A stretch of DNA of 64,000 bases, taken from the NCBI RefSeq assembly GCF_900108095.1, contig NZ_FNWL01000006.1:95713-159712 (forward strand), read 5' to 3'. The DNA is from Natronorubrum sediminis (lineage in GTDB: Archaea; Halobacteriota; Halobacteria; Halobacteriales; Natrialbaceae). How positions within the stretch are numbered: position 1 is the stretch's first letter; each line of letters begins with the position of its first letter. Below are positions 18,241-27,498 of the stretch, piece after piece. The translations under genes were made by a program, and so were the position numbers. Below the pieces are notes generated by a model. That model did no database searches. It worked only from the letters and a program-made list of their open reading frames with translations, and was not told the origin of the DNA.

Positions 18241-19446
18241 ATGGACTTTAGTTACACGGTTGAGCAGGAGCAGTTTCGAGACGAGCTACGGACGTGGCTC
18301 GAGGCGAACGCACCGGACGGATGGATCGAGGGCGACCGGGAGCTTCCGGACGACGACGAGGAGCGCGTCGCCTTTCTGACAGACTGGCAGCGGACCCTCG
18401 CGGAAGACGGTTGGGCGGGAGTTCACTGGCCCGAGGAGTACGGCGGTCGCGGGGCGTCGCTGATCGAACAGACCATTTACCGAGAAGAGATGGCACGGAT
18501 CGACGCGCCGCCACAGATCAACCTCATCGGCATCAACCTCATCGGACCGACGCTGATAGCGGTCGGCACGGAATCGCAGAAAGAACGGTTCGTGCCGAAC
18601 ATCCTCAGTGCCGAGGAGATCTGGTGCCAGGGGTACTCCGAGCCAAACGCCGGCTCGGACGTCGCGGCGCTGATGACTCGTGCCGAACGCAACGGTGACG
18701 AGTGGATCATCGATGGTCAGAAGATCTGGACCAGCTACGCACACATCGCCGACTGGTGTTTCGTGGTCGCCCGAACCGATACCGAAGGGACGAAACACGA
18801 GGGACTGACTGCCTTCCTCGTCGATATGAACCAAGACGCGATCAGCACCGAACCGATCCATCAGGCGAACGATGACCGGAGCTTCAACCAGGTCTACTTC
18901 GACGGCGCGGTGACAACGAACGACCTCGTCGTTGGAGAGGTCGACGAAGGCTGGGACGTTGTCATGACGCTGTCGGCGATCGAACACGGGATGACATCGA
19001 TCTACACCATCGAACAGCGCTACTTCGACCTCCTCGAGTACTGTCGCGAGGAGACGCGGGGCGGCGCGCCGCTGATCGAAGATCCACGGATCCGACAGGA
19101 GTTAGCCGACCTCGACGCGCGGATCCAAGCCGCGAAGACGAGTCACTTCCGAAACGTGAGTAAGCAAGTCGAGACCGGAACGCCCGGTCCGGAGGGGTCG
19201 ATGGATCTGGTCGTCAGCGACGAGCTCCGCCACGACCTCCTCGAGTTCGCCGTCGACGTTCGAGGGCCGGGTGCGGCGCTCTGGGAGAACGGCCACGAGG
19301 CGTTCGACGTCACCACCGGCTACATTCGATCGTATGGATCGTGGATCGCCGCCGGAACCGGCGACATCCAGCGCAACATCATCGGCGAGCGCGTGCTCGG
19401 CCTGCCGAAGGATATCAAGAGCAAAACGAGCCACCGAGGTGAGTGA
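18241..19446 (+). CDS. Acyl-CoA dehydrogenase, probable catalytic subunit of a heteromer
   Basis: Acyl-CoA dehydrogenase of 401 residues of the FadE17/26-like type. It keeps WPEEYGGRG, YSEPNAGSD and GQKIWTSYAH. The C-terminal Glu of the short-chain enzymes is missing (AAGTGDIQRNIIGERVLGLP), but Glu248 in SAIEHGM sits where heteromeric dehydrogenases of steroid catabolism (ChsE4-type) and isovaleryl-CoA dehydrogenase carry the base. The next gene begins 2 nt after its stop and encodes a second, degenerate dehydrogenase. By family analogy the two form an alpha2beta2 enzyme for a bulky or cyclic acyl-CoA. Confidence 0.9.
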   Translation: MDFSYTVEQEQFRDELRTWLEANAPDGWIEGDRELPDDDEERVAFLTDWQRTLAEDGWAGVHWPEEYGGRGASLIEQTIYREEMARIDAPPQINLIGINLIGPTLIAVGTESQKERFVPNILSAEEIWCQGYSEPNAGSDVAALMTRAERNGDEWIIDGQKIWTSYAHIADWCFVVARTDTEGTKHEGLTAFLVDMNQDAISTEPIHQANDDRSFNQVYFDGAVTTNDLVVGEVDEGWDVVMTLSAIEHGMTSIYTIEQRYFDLLEYCREETRGGAPLIEDPRIRQELADLDARIQAAKTSHFRNVSKQVETGTPGPEGSMDLVVSDELRHDLLEFAVDVRGPGAALWENGHEAFDVTTGYIRSYGSWIAAGTGDIQRNIIGERVLGLPKDIKSKTSHRGE

Positions 19447-19448
19447 TC

Positions 19449-20606
19449 ATGGACGCACGACTAACCGAAGAACAACGACGCGTACAGGAGACGGCACGCG
19501 ACTTCATCGAATCGGAGGGGGGCATCGAACTCGCGAGGAGACAACTCGAGGGCGACGACATCGTCGTCGACGAACTCTGGAACGAGCTCGCCGACCTCGA
19601 CTACACGGCGATCACCGTCCCATTAGCGCACGACGGGTTTGGCGAAGGAATGGTGTATCTGTCGGCGCTGCTCGAGGTCGCCGGTCGCTACGCGTTGCCC
19701 GGACCGCTTCCCGAAACGGCGGCGATCGCTGCGCCGTTGCTCGCCGAACTCGGCAGCGAGACGCAACGTTCGACGTACCTCCCGGCAATCGCCGACGGCG
19801 ACTGTCGAATGAGTGTTGCAGTGTACGACGACGAAACCGAATCGCTGCCGGGTGCGATCCGGATGCAAGCCGATCGGGTCGACGACGACGATACGCGGTA
19901 CCGACTGCACGGAACGAAGACGCTCGTACCGTACGGCGACACCGTCGATGCGGTCGTCGTCGCCGCGCGGACGAGGCATAATAACGACTACGACGGGATC
20001 TCGCTGTTCGTCGTCGAGACCGACCACGAGGCCCTCGAGACGCGACGGCTCGACGGCCTCGACTGGACGCGTCCGATGTGCGAGCTCAGCTTCGACGAAC
20101 TCACGGTCGGTGAGGAGGCGTTGCTCGGTCCCGCTCACGGCGGTGGCACCGCGCTCGTGGACGCGCTCGATCGGTTCCACGTCGCGGCCTGTGCGATGCT
20201 GGTCGGTGCCGCCGACCGTGCGGTCGAACGCTCCGTCGAACACGGAAACGAACGCGAGCAGTACGGACATCCGATCGGCCGGTTCCAGGCGGTCAAACAC
20301 CGCACCGCCGATATGTGGATCGATATGCAAAGCGCCCGGTCGCTGGTCTACTACGCCGCCTGGGCCATCGACAACGACGAACCGGAGGCGTCGCGGGCCG
20401 CTGCGTCGACGAAGGCGTACGCGGCCGATCGACTCCATCGCGTATTCGGCGACGATATTTGGAACCACGGCGGAACGGGGTTCACGTGGGAACACGACGG
20501 CCACATTTATCTGAAACAGGCTAAGAGCTGGCGGAACTTCCTCGGCTCGCCGGACGCGTGTCGTGAGCGGCTCCTCGAGGCGCGACTCGCCGAACGAACC
20601 GAGTAG
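19449..20606 (+). CDS. Acyl-CoA dehydrogenase-like protein, probable partner subunit
   Basis: Acyl-CoA dehydrogenase fold, 385 residues, starting MDARLTEEQRRVQETARDF. The region of the alternative base reads DALDRFHVA (Asp-Arg instead of Glu-Arg) and the C-terminal GTxxIQ segment is replaced by LKQAKSWRNFLGSP, so no catalytic Glu is evident in either position. That is what is seen in non-catalytic chains of heteromeric dehydrogenases. It starts two bases after the upstream subunit. An overlapping upstream GTG would add only two residues. Confidence 0.88.
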   Translation: MDARLTEEQRRVQETARDFIESEGGIELARRQLEGDDIVVDELWNELADLDYTAITVPLAHDGFGEGMVYLSALLEVAGRYALPGPLPETAAIAAPLLAELGSETQRSTYLPAIADGDCRMSVAVYDDETESLPGAIRMQADRVDDDDTRYRLHGTKTLVPYGDTVDAVVVAARTRHNNDYDGISLFVVETDHEALETRRLDGLDWTRPMCELSFDELTVGEEALLGPAHGGGTALVDALDRFHVAACAMLVGAADRAVERSVEHGNEREQYGHPIGRFQAVKHRTADMWIDMQSARSLVYYAAWAIDNDEPEASRAAASTKAYAADRLHRVFGDDIWNHGGTGFTWEHDGHIYLKQAKSWRNFLGSPDACRERLLEARLAERTE

Positions 20607-20715
20607 CGAAGACGGGGCGATACACGTACGAGGAGATTCGTACGGGCCCTCATCCGGCGGCGCCGGCGAACCATTCGTAGCCGCCGATCCGGGCGATTAC
20701 CAGCAGACGAGACGC

Positions 20716-21624
20716 ATGTTCGAATCGACCCACGTCCTCGCGGTCGTGCTCGCCCTCGGTGCGGCGATCGCGAGCGCCTCGCAGACTATCTTCGTTCGGA
20801 TCGGAACGGAGGACGGGACCGCCTACGACGCCGTCATCATCGTGATCGCCGTCAATATGATCGCGCTGGTTCCCCTCGTCGCCGTTCTCTATTACCCCGA
20901 CTACGGGTTGACGCGAGTGTCGTGGCTCTCGTTTATCGCCGCCGGACTGTCGGGAACGATGTTCGGGCGCATCTTCCTCTACACGAGCATCGAGCGCATC
21001 GGTGCGAGTCGAACAGCGCCGATCATCGCCTCGTGGGCGCTCATCGCGTCCGTGCTTGGCGTCCTGTTCCTCGATGAATCGCTCTCACCGATCCACGCGG
21101 TCGGCATCGTGTTGATCGTCCTCGGTGTCTCCGTCATCGCCTGGGAGACCGGGCGCGAGAACCCCGACGGGCTGTCGCGTCGGGAGCTGGCGTTCGGGAT
21201 CGCGATCCCGTTCGTCGGCGCGTTCGCGTTCGGTCTCGAGCCGATTTTCGCGAACTGGGGGTTCAATGAAGGGACGCCCGCGCCGGTTGGTCTCGCAGTT
21301 AAAACGGTAGTCGCGACGGGCTGTTTCTGGCTCTACCTTCGGTGGCACGACGCGACCCCCGACCGCTCGAGCCTCCGCTCGAACGATACGCGCTGGTTCG
21401 TCTTCGCTGGGATCGCCAGTACGCTCTTTCTCCTCGGTTACTACGTCGGCCTTGAATTGGCACCGGTGAGCGTCGTCGTCCCAATCGTCGTTACGAATAC
21501 CCTGTTCGTCGTGGTACTTTCGTCTGTATTCCTGTCCCAGCGCCTCGAGCGCGTGACGTGGACGGTCGGCGCCGCAGCGCTCGTCGTCGTGGTCGGCGTG
21601 ATTCTGATCACGATCTACGGGTGA
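20716..21624 (+). CDS. EamA/DMT-family transporter
   Basis: Drug/metabolite transporter family membrane protein, 302 residues, with about ten hydrophobic segments in two EamA repeats (residues about 5-137 and 155-300). The second repeat includes APVSVVVPIVVTNTLFVVV and ends VVVVGVILITIYG. An in-frame upstream start (20563) lies within the preceding gene and would add a hydrophilic 51-residue head not found in the family, so I use the ATG at 20716. It is about 110 nt downstream of the dehydrogenase pair. Export or uptake of a pathway intermediate is possible, but the substrate is unknown. Confidence 0.85.
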   Translation: MFESTHVLAVVLALGAAIASASQTIFVRIGTEDGTAYDAVIIVIAVNMIALVPLVAVLYYPDYGLTRVSWLSFIAAGLSGTMFGRIFLYTSIERIGASRTAPIIASWALIASVLGVLFLDESLSPIHAVGIVLIVLGVSVIAWETGRENPDGLSRRELAFGIAIPFVGAFAFGLEPIFANWGFNEGTPAPVGLAVKTVVATGCFWLYLRWHDATPDRSSLRSNDTRWFVFAGIASTLFLLGYYVGLELAPVSVVVPIVVTNTLFVVVLSSVFLSQRLERVTWTVGAAALVVVVGVILITIYG

Positions 21625-21675
21625 GGACGTTCGATAATCGATCGCGCCGATTCGTCCCGGCGGTCCCCAACCCTT

Positions 21676-21686
21676 AGTGTTATATG
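21676..21686 (+). promoter_or_regulatory. TATA-like promoter for the ligase operon
   Basis: The sequence agtgttatatg places tatat about 27 nt before an ATG at 21708, the usual distance for a leaderless haloarchaeal transcript. This suggests that the message starts at the small reading frame and not at the ligase itself. Confidence 0.5.
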
Positions 21687-21707
21687 CGAGTGTCAATATC
21701 TACCAGT

Positions 21708-21797
21708 ATGGTAGATACGTATCGATTGATGGAGCTCGCGGAGACGATCATCTCGGAAACGCGCGAAATCGTATCCGGCCGTATTTCTCGAGCATAA
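21708..21797 (+). CDS. Putative 29-residue small protein or leader peptide
   Basis: A short reading frame beginning MVDTYRLMELAETIISE and ending ISRA, with its stop one base before the ATG of the acyl-CoA ligase. A TATA-like box 27 nt upstream would start transcription exactly at its ATG. It is predicted mostly helical. It could be a genuine small protein, a translational leader coupling expression of the ligase, or chance. No homology is recognised. Confidence is limited because of the length. Confidence 0.4.
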   Translation: MVDTYRLMELAETIISETREIVSGRISRA

Positions 21798-21798
21798 C

Positions 21799-23445
21799 AT
21801 GACGTACGAAAGCGTCTACGAGTCGGTTAGGGAACTGTACGATAGTGACCGCTGTTGGGACGAACTGGTCACAGTAGGTGATAAAAGCTCGTTGAACGTT
21901 GCCGAGGAAGCCCTCGGTCGTCACGGGGATTCTGAGGAGACGGGTCTTCGATTGCGAGACTTCGAGACGGGAACGAGCGAGACGTACACGTTTTCGGAAC
22001 TCAATTCCGCTGCGAACAGAGTGGCAAACTATCTCGATTCGACCGCGAAACCACGCGATCGGGTCGCTGCGATGCTCCCCGCACAACTGGAACTCTACGC
22101 TACCGCCTACGGCGTCATCAAATCTGGACGCGTGTACGTGCCGCTGGCGCCGTTGTTCGGTCCCGAGGCGCTGCAGTATCGATTGGCCGATTCCGGCGCA
22201 TCAGTGCTGATGACGACGAGCGAACACGTCTCCAAGCTCGACGGCGAGGCAGTACCCGCTCTCGAGACGGTAATCGTCGTCGACGGGACGGACGGTATCG
22301 ATCCGACCGACCGACCGGACGGGGTCGAGCTCGAATCGTACGACCCGATCGATCGGTCAGAGAGCGAATTCCAGTCCGTCGAAAGTCACCCGAGCGACGT
22401 TTACGCCATCAAATATACGAGCGGCACGACGGGGCAACCGAAAGGGTGCCCCTCGACGCACGGCTCGACGATTCGAATCCACACCTTCTTCGAGCACGTA
22501 GTTGATCTGCAACCGACGGACAGGTACTTCGTCGCCGCGTCACCTGCGTGGTCGTACGGCTTCACGGTCGGAATGCTCGCGGCCGGGTTACGCGGAACCG
22601 CTGCCGGGTGTTATCGCGGCCCGTTCGACCCCGAAGAACTTCTCGAGACGTTCGAAGCGTTCGGGATCACGAACGCGATGGTGCCGCCGACGGGACTACG
22701 AAAGCTTCGAGCGTCGTCCGTTTCGCCCGCAGAGTACGACGTCGACCTCCGCGTGTTGGTCTCCGCCGGCGAGTCCCTTGACGAAACGACCGTCGGGTGG
22801 TGTCGGGACGAGCTCGGAACGCGACCGCTCGACGCGTACGGCCAAACCGAGTCGGGAATGGTCGTGGCGAACTATCCGTTCCCCGACTGGGAGATAAAGG
22901 CCGGCAGCATGGGTAAACCGATACCCGGCTACCGAGTAGCACTTCTCGACGAAGACGGTGCCGAGGTCGATACCGGTGAAATCGGCGAAATCGTGGTCGA
23001 GCGCGACGAACACGCTCGGACCGGCGGTTACTGGGGCCATCCGGAGGAATCGATTTCCGCCTACAACGGCCAATGGTGGCGGACCGGCGACCTCGCCAGA
23101 CGCGACGAAGACGGCTACTACTGGTACGTCTCACGTGCGGACCAGGTGATCATCTCCGCCGGATACCGAATTGGACCCGAGGAAGTTGAAGAAACGCTGT
23201 TGAAACACGCCGCCGTTGAGGAGGTTGCGGTCGTCGGGGCGCCACACGAAACTCGAGGAAGTATCGTCAAAGCGATCGTCGCACTATCGCCTTCGGCGAC
23301 GACTTCTGACGAATTGGCGTCGGAGTTGCAGTCGTTCGCCCGATCGCGACTCTCGAAACACGAGTACCCCCGCGATATCGAGTTCGTCGACGAACTCCCC
23401 AAGACCTCGAGCGGGAAGATCAAACGTTCGGAGCTGGAGGCGTAG
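21799..23445 (+). CDS. AMP-forming acyl-CoA synthetase (benzoate-CoA ligase-like layout)
   Basis: ANL ligase of 548 residues. YTSGTTGQPKG (206-216), AYGQTESGMV, WWRTGDLARRDEDGYYWYVS and SADQVIISAGYRIGPEEVE-type hinge (here RADQVIISAGYRIGP) are clear, and the catalytic Lys is in KTSSGKIKRSEL near the end. The layout resembles acetyl-CoA synthetase/benzoate-CoA ligase relatives. The APH-type kinase begins 33 nt later, so activation and phosphorylation of the same acid may be coupled. Confidence 0.92.
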   Translation: MTYESVYESVRELYDSDRCWDELVTVGDKSSLNVAEEALGRHGDSEETGLRLRDFETGTSETYTFSELNSAANRVANYLDSTAKPRDRVAAMLPAQLELYATAYGVIKSGRVYVPLAPLFGPEALQYRLADSGASVLMTTSEHVSKLDGEAVPALETVIVVDGTDGIDPTDRPDGVELESYDPIDRSESEFQSVESHPSDVYAIKYTSGTTGQPKGCPSTHGSTIRIHTFFEHVVDLQPTDRYFVAASPAWSYGFTVGMLAAGLRGTAAGCYRGPFDPEELLETFEAFGITNAMVPPTGLRKLRASSVSPAEYDVDLRVLVSAGESLDETTVGWCRDELGTRPLDAYGQTESGMVVANYPFPDWEIKAGSMGKPIPGYRVALLDEDGAEVDTGEIGEIVVERDEHARTGGYWGHPEESISAYNGQWWRTGDLARRDEDGYYWYVSRADQVIISAGYRIGPEEVEETLLKHAAVEEVAVVGAPHETRGSIVKAIVALSPSATTSDELASELQSFARSRLSKHEYPRDIEFVDELPKTSSGKIKRSELEA

Positions 23446-23478
23446 TCGGCCGAATACGAACGCCATCACCACTTACGC

Positions 23479-24540
23479 ATGGGAAACTCTGACTACCTCG
23501 ACCGACTGATCGACAAAGACGCGTTACGTCGCTATCTCGAACGAACGCTCGGTCCCGCGGAGCACCTCGAGATCGAGTACCACCGGGAAGGCCACTCCAA
23601 CGAAACGCTCTTTCTCGAGTGGGGCGATCGAGACCTGGTCCTTCGGCGTCCGCCTGCCGGATCCACGGCGGACTCCGCACACGACGTGCTCAGAGAGTAT
23701 CGGGTTATAGACGCCCTTCAGGAAACGAACGTACCGGTCCCGCGGACGGTATCCGGCTGTGAGGACCGGTCGGTCATCGGCTCGGACTTCTACCTGATGG
23801 AGCGGTGTCGCGGTGACGTTCTCAGGGACGAGGAACCCGATCGATTCGCGACCCCGCAGTTCCGAGGGACGCTCTCTGAACGGCTCATCGACGTGATTGC
23901 GGACATACACACCCTGGACCCCGCGTCGGTCGGTCTCGAGGAACTGGGGTATCCCGACGGGTACACCGAACGGCAGGTCGATCGGTGGATCGACCAACTG
24001 GAGTGGGCAACCGAGCGCACGGACGCGGAGCGTTCCGTGCCCCTCGCTTGGGACGTCGCAGACTGGCTCAGGGAACACGTCCCGGACGAGTACGACCACG
24101 CGCTGGTCCACGGCGACTACAAACTGGATAACGTGATGTTCGCGCCTGGGACACCGCCGGAACTCGTCGCCGTCTTCGACTGGGAGATGTCGACACGAGG
24201 GGATCCGTCGATGGACCTCGGCTGGTTCCTAGTTTACTGGCCCGACGACGGAGATCCGTCCTACGGCGACCCATTCGCTAGCGAGCTTCAGATGCAGCCG
24301 GGGTATCCGTCCCGACGAGAACTCATCGATCGCTACGAAACGCGCACTGGTCGAACGTTTCGGAATCAGCGCTTCTACCGAACGTTCGGCGCGTTCAAGA
24401 TGGTCAGCGCTTGCGAGATGATGTACCGGCGCTACCTCGAAGGGAACGCCGACAACGAGTCGTACCCCAGAATGAGAGAGCGCGTTCCGAAACTCGCCGA
24501 GCGGGCTTACGGAATTCTCGACGGGAAGGAACCACTCTGA
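23479..24540 (+). CDS. APH/ACAD10-11-type phosphotransferase
   Basis: Kinase-like protein of 353 residues in the aminoglycoside phosphotransferase superfamily, of the type fused to the N-terminus of human ACAD10/11 and related to LvaA. The Brenner motif HGDYKLDN (211-218) gives catalytic Asp213, and DWEMSTRGDPSMDLGW (234-249) carries the metal-binding Asp. LvaA and ACAD11 kinase domains phosphorylate 4-hydroxyacyl-CoAs, so the same reaction is a reasonable hypothesis here. It follows an acyl-CoA ligase closely. A paralogue lies at 26.4-27.5 kb. Antibiotic modification is improbable in this context. Confidence 0.85.
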   Translation: MGNSDYLDRLIDKDALRRYLERTLGPAEHLEIEYHREGHSNETLFLEWGDRDLVLRRPPAGSTADSAHDVLREYRVIDALQETNVPVPRTVSGCEDRSVIGSDFYLMERCRGDVLRDEEPDRFATPQFRGTLSERLIDVIADIHTLDPASVGLEELGYPDGYTERQVDRWIDQLEWATERTDAERSVPLAWDVADWLREHVPDEYDHALVHGDYKLDNVMFAPGTPPELVAVFDWEMSTRGDPSMDLGWFLVYWPDDGDPSYGDPFASELQMQPGYPSRRELIDRYETRTGRTFRNQRFYRTFGAFKMVSACEMMYRRYLEGNADNESYPRMRERVPKLAERAYGILDGKEPL

Positions 24541-24708
24541 AATTCGTACGGCAGAACGGTCGCGCACTCACCTGAGCACCGATTCTCGCTACTTCGGGAG
24601 TCGGACGACGGCACCGGAGTTCGCGGATGGAAGTACGTCCAGCCTCGTACTCGTGAAGCACGTAGACGGACGCTGCGGACGGTATTGAGCTCTCGTTTTC
24701 GTCGGAAG

Positions 24709-24718
24709 CAATGTTTAC
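24709..24718 (+). promoter_or_regulatory. CAATGTTTAC promoter box, copy 2
   Basis: Identical to the decamer before the acyl-CoA dehydrogenase at 12.8 kb. Its last base is 25 nt before the amidohydrolase ATG, so it marks an independent leaderless promoter after the ligase-kinase pair. Confidence 0.6.
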
Positions 24719-24742
24719 AACGGAAGAGGATGAATATGAGGT

Positions 24743-25822
24743 ATGTCATCACACGACTCTCGCGAGACGGGTGACGCGAGAGCGGATCTCCGGTTGATCG
24801 ACTGTGACGTCCACCAAATGTGGGCGAATCCCGACGACGTCGTCCAGTACCTGCCGGATCACTGGAAGGGGCGAGGAATCGACGTTCCCGGTACTCCCTG
24901 GCCGAGTCCCGTGGGGCTAATGCGCGACGACGCCGCCCCCGAGTCGGGCGCCCCGGCTGGCTCCAACCCGGATCTGATGCGTGAGCAACACATCGATCCG
25001 TACGACGTTGAGTACGCGATCCTCAACGCCACCGGGATGTTGACCCTCGGCGTCACGCCGAACGAGAACTACGCTGCAGCGCTCGCGAGTGCCCAGAACG
25101 ACTGGCTGGTCGACTACTGGCTCGAGGCAGACGACTGTTTCAAGGGGGGACTCGTCGTCGCCCCGCAAGCGCCGAACCGGGCCGCCGAGGAGATCGATCG
25201 GCTGGGCGGGCATCCCGATATCGTTCAGGTTCAGATGGCGAGCGTCGGTCGGACCCCCTTCGGTCGACGGGAGCTCTGGCCCATCTACGAGGCGGCGGCG
25301 AAACACGACCTGCCGATCGCGCTGCATATCGGTCCGGAGGGAATGGGGACGAGCCCGCCACACACTCCGGCAGGCTACCCCTCGAGTTATTTCGAGCGCC
25401 ACGCCCTCACTAACACCAGCCTGATGGGACAGCTCACCAGCATGCTCCTTGGAGGCGTCTTCGAGAAGTTCGGCCTCGATCTGGTGTTGATCGAGGGCGG
25501 GTTCTCGTGGCTCCCGTATCTTCGATGGCGACTCGACAAAGACTGGCGCGGACTCCGGGAACAGACGCCGTGGATCGATCGGCCGCCGAGCGAGTACATC
25601 ACGGAGCATGTCCGCGTCACGACGCAGCCGCTGCCGGAACCGGACGATCCGGATCACCTTCGACAGATGTTCGATATGATCGACGCCCGGGAGACCGTCC
25701 TGTTCGCGTCCGACTATCCCCACTGGGACGCCGACGATCCGCGTCTGGCGTTCCCGCCCATGGACGAGGAATTGGAGCGACGCATCTTCCGCGAGAACGC
25801 GGCTGAGCTGTACGGCCTATGA
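24743..25822 (+). CDS. Amidohydrolase-family metal-dependent hydrolase (COG2159 type)
   Basis: TIM-barrel hydrolase/decarboxylase of 359 residues related to the ACMSD-like amidohydrolases. Metal ligands visible are the N-terminal D-x-H (DCDVHQ, 20-25), a His in IALHIGPEG near 194, and the C-terminal Asp in FASDYPHWD. In this family, members hydrolyse or decarboxylate ring-derived acids. The Rieske gene overlaps its stop by ATGA, so the two are translated together. The reaction is not predictable more finely. Confidence 0.86.
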   Translation: MSSHDSRETGDARADLRLIDCDVHQMWANPDDVVQYLPDHWKGRGIDVPGTPWPSPVGLMRDDAAPESGAPAGSNPDLMREQHIDPYDVEYAILNATGMLTLGVTPNENYAAALASAQNDWLVDYWLEADDCFKGGLVVAPQAPNRAAEEIDRLGGHPDIVQVQMASVGRTPFGRRELWPIYEAAAKHDLPIALHIGPEGMGTSPPHTPAGYPSSYFERHALTNTSLMGQLTSMLLGGVFEKFGLDLVLIEGGFSWLPYLRWRLDKDWRGLREQTPWIDRPPSEYITEHVRVTTQPLPEPDDPDHLRQMFDMIDARETVLFASDYPHWDADDPRLAFPPMDEELERRIFRENAAELYGL

Positions 25823-26286
25823 CCGGTGACGATACGTCTCGCGATCGGATCGAGGTCTGTCCGGCCGCGGAGCTCCCCCCGGGTTCGCGCACCATCGTCG
25901 AGGTGTCGGATCAAGAGGTCGGTATTTTCAACGTCGACGGCGAACTGTACGCGATCGCGAACGCCTGTCCCCACCAGCTGGCGCCGCTCTGTGAAGGACG
26001 GTTGACCGGTGAGATGACCGCCCCTGCGGTGGGGGAGTACGAACTCTCCCGGCAGGGGATGGTCCTACGTTGTCCGTGGCACGGCTGGAAGTTCGACATC
26101 GAGACGGGCGAGTCCGTGTTCAATCCTCACCTCCGGACACGAACGTACGACGTAACTATCGAAACGCTCGAGGAGGGGGACTGTTCGAAGGACTGCACCT
26201 ACGGGGCGGACCTCGCCGGCGACGAACCGCCGGTCGACACCTACGACGTCGCCGTCGAACGGTCGACCGTGGTTCTCTACGTCTGA
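25819..26286 (+). CDS. Rieske [2Fe-2S] protein
   Basis: Small (155-residue) soluble Rieske protein. The cluster ligands are Cys50/His52 in ACPHQL and Cys85/His88 in RCPWHGW, the full CxH...CxxH pattern. The size suits a ferredoxin-like electron carrier or the Rieske part of an oxygenase; no mononuclear-iron oxygenase domain follows. Translation is coupled to the upstream amidohydrolase, which suggests the pair acts on one substrate. The electron-transfer partner is not evident nearby. Confidence 0.9.
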   Translation: MTGDDTSRDRIEVCPAAELPPGSRTIVEVSDQEVGIFNVDGELYAIANACPHQLAPLCEGRLTGEMTAPAVGEYELSRQGMVLRCPWHGWKFDIETGESVFNPHLRTRTYDVTIETLEEGDCSKDCTYGADLAGDEPPVDTYDVAVERSTVVLYV

Positions 26287-26430
26287 GACGTCGTCGAGGC
26301 CGGTGAGAACGTTCTCGAGGGTACCGTGATCGCTCTCGGATCCAGTCGTCCGATCGCGGATTCGAATTCAGTGAATCGAAACGGTCGTCACACCGAATCG
26401 GCCGAATCGTGAATCGGTGTCGTCTCGCAC

Positions 26431-27498
26431 TTATTCGGATCCCTCGACGATACGAAGCGCCCGACGAGCGAGTTCCGGAACGCGCTCCTCCATCAACGGA
26501 TACCGATCGTCGGCGGCGTTCCCCTCGAGGTGACGGCGGAAGAACATCTCGCCGATTCCGCCGAGTTTGTAGTACGCCAGCGCGCGATAAAATCGGTCGT
26601 TCTCGAACGTATATCCCGTCGCCGATTCGTACCGTTCGACGAGTTCGTCACGCGCGGGGTACCCGTTTCGGAGCAAATACGCCGCATCTTTCGCGGTTCC
26701 GACTTTGGTCGTTTCGTCACTCTCGTCCGGCCAGTATGACAGTAGCCAGCCGAGATCAGTAAATGGATCCCCGATAGTCGACATCTCCCAGTCGAGAACG
26801 GCGACGGTTTTGGGTTCCGAACCCAGTTCGAACATCACGTTGTCGAGTTTGTAGTCGCCGTGGACCAGCGCGTGGGGATGATCCGTCGGAACGTTGTTCT
26901 GGAGCCAGTCGGTCAACTCGTGAACTTCGGGTATCTCCCGTTCTTCGGCCGTGGTCTCGAACGCCCAGTCGTACTGCTGTTCCCACCGATCGACCTGTCG
27001 CTGCGTGAACCCGTCCGGGCGACCAAATCCGTCGAGGCCGACTTTCTCGTGATCTACCCCGTGAATGGCCGCAAGTGTGTCGATCATTTCAGTGCCGATC
27101 CATCGGCGTTGCGACGGGTCGGTCACTTCCTCTGGCTCATCCTCTCGAATCACGACTCCGTCCTTTTTCTCCATGACGTAGAAGTCCGACCCGATGATAT
27201 CGTGATCCTCCGACGCAACCTCCGTCGTTGGGATCGGCACATCGGAATCTTGGAGCGCCTCGAGTACCGTGTACTCTCGTATCACGTCGTGGGCCGTGTC
27301 TGCGGTTTCCCCCGGCGGTGGACGCCGAACAACGAACTCTTCTGCCCCCCACGTGATGAACAGCGTTTCGTTGGAGTGCCCGCCTGGGTGTCGGTGGACC
27401 TCGAACGTGGCCGCCGGTCCGAGGTGCGTCTCGAGAAACGCCTCAAGTGCGTCGAGATCGACGAGTCGGTCGAAGTAATCGGTGTCTCTATCAGACAC
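26431..27498 (-). CDS. APH/ACAD10-11-type phosphotransferase, second copy
   Basis: Paralogue of the kinase at about 24 kb (355 residues), sharing HGDYKLDNVMF, DWEMSTIGDPFTDLGW, GHSNETLF and the near-identical N-terminal YFDRLVDLDAL. I favour the GTG at 27498 because GGTGA stands five bases before it and a TATA-like tatttaag lies about 50 nt upstream; a GTG at 27507 would add three residues. It is transcribed towards the Rieske gene. Two such kinases within 4 kb suggest either different hydroxyacyl substrates or two steps. Confidence 0.83.
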   Translation of the reverse strand: MSDRDTDYFDRLVDLDALEAFLETHLGPAATFEVHRHPGGHSNETLFITWGAEEFVVRRPPPGETADTAHDVIREYTVLEALQDSDVPIPTTEVASEDHDIIGSDFYVMEKKDGVVIREDEPEEVTDPSQRRWIGTEMIDTLAAIHGVDHEKVGLDGFGRPDGFTQRQVDRWEQQYDWAFETTAEEREIPEVHELTDWLQNNVPTDHPHALVHGDYKLDNVMFELGSEPKTVAVLDWEMSTIGDPFTDLGWLLSYWPDESDETTKVGTAKDAAYLLRNGYPARDELVERYESATGYTFENDRFYRALAYYKLGGIGEMFFRRHLEGNAADDRYPLMEERVPELARRALRIVEGSE

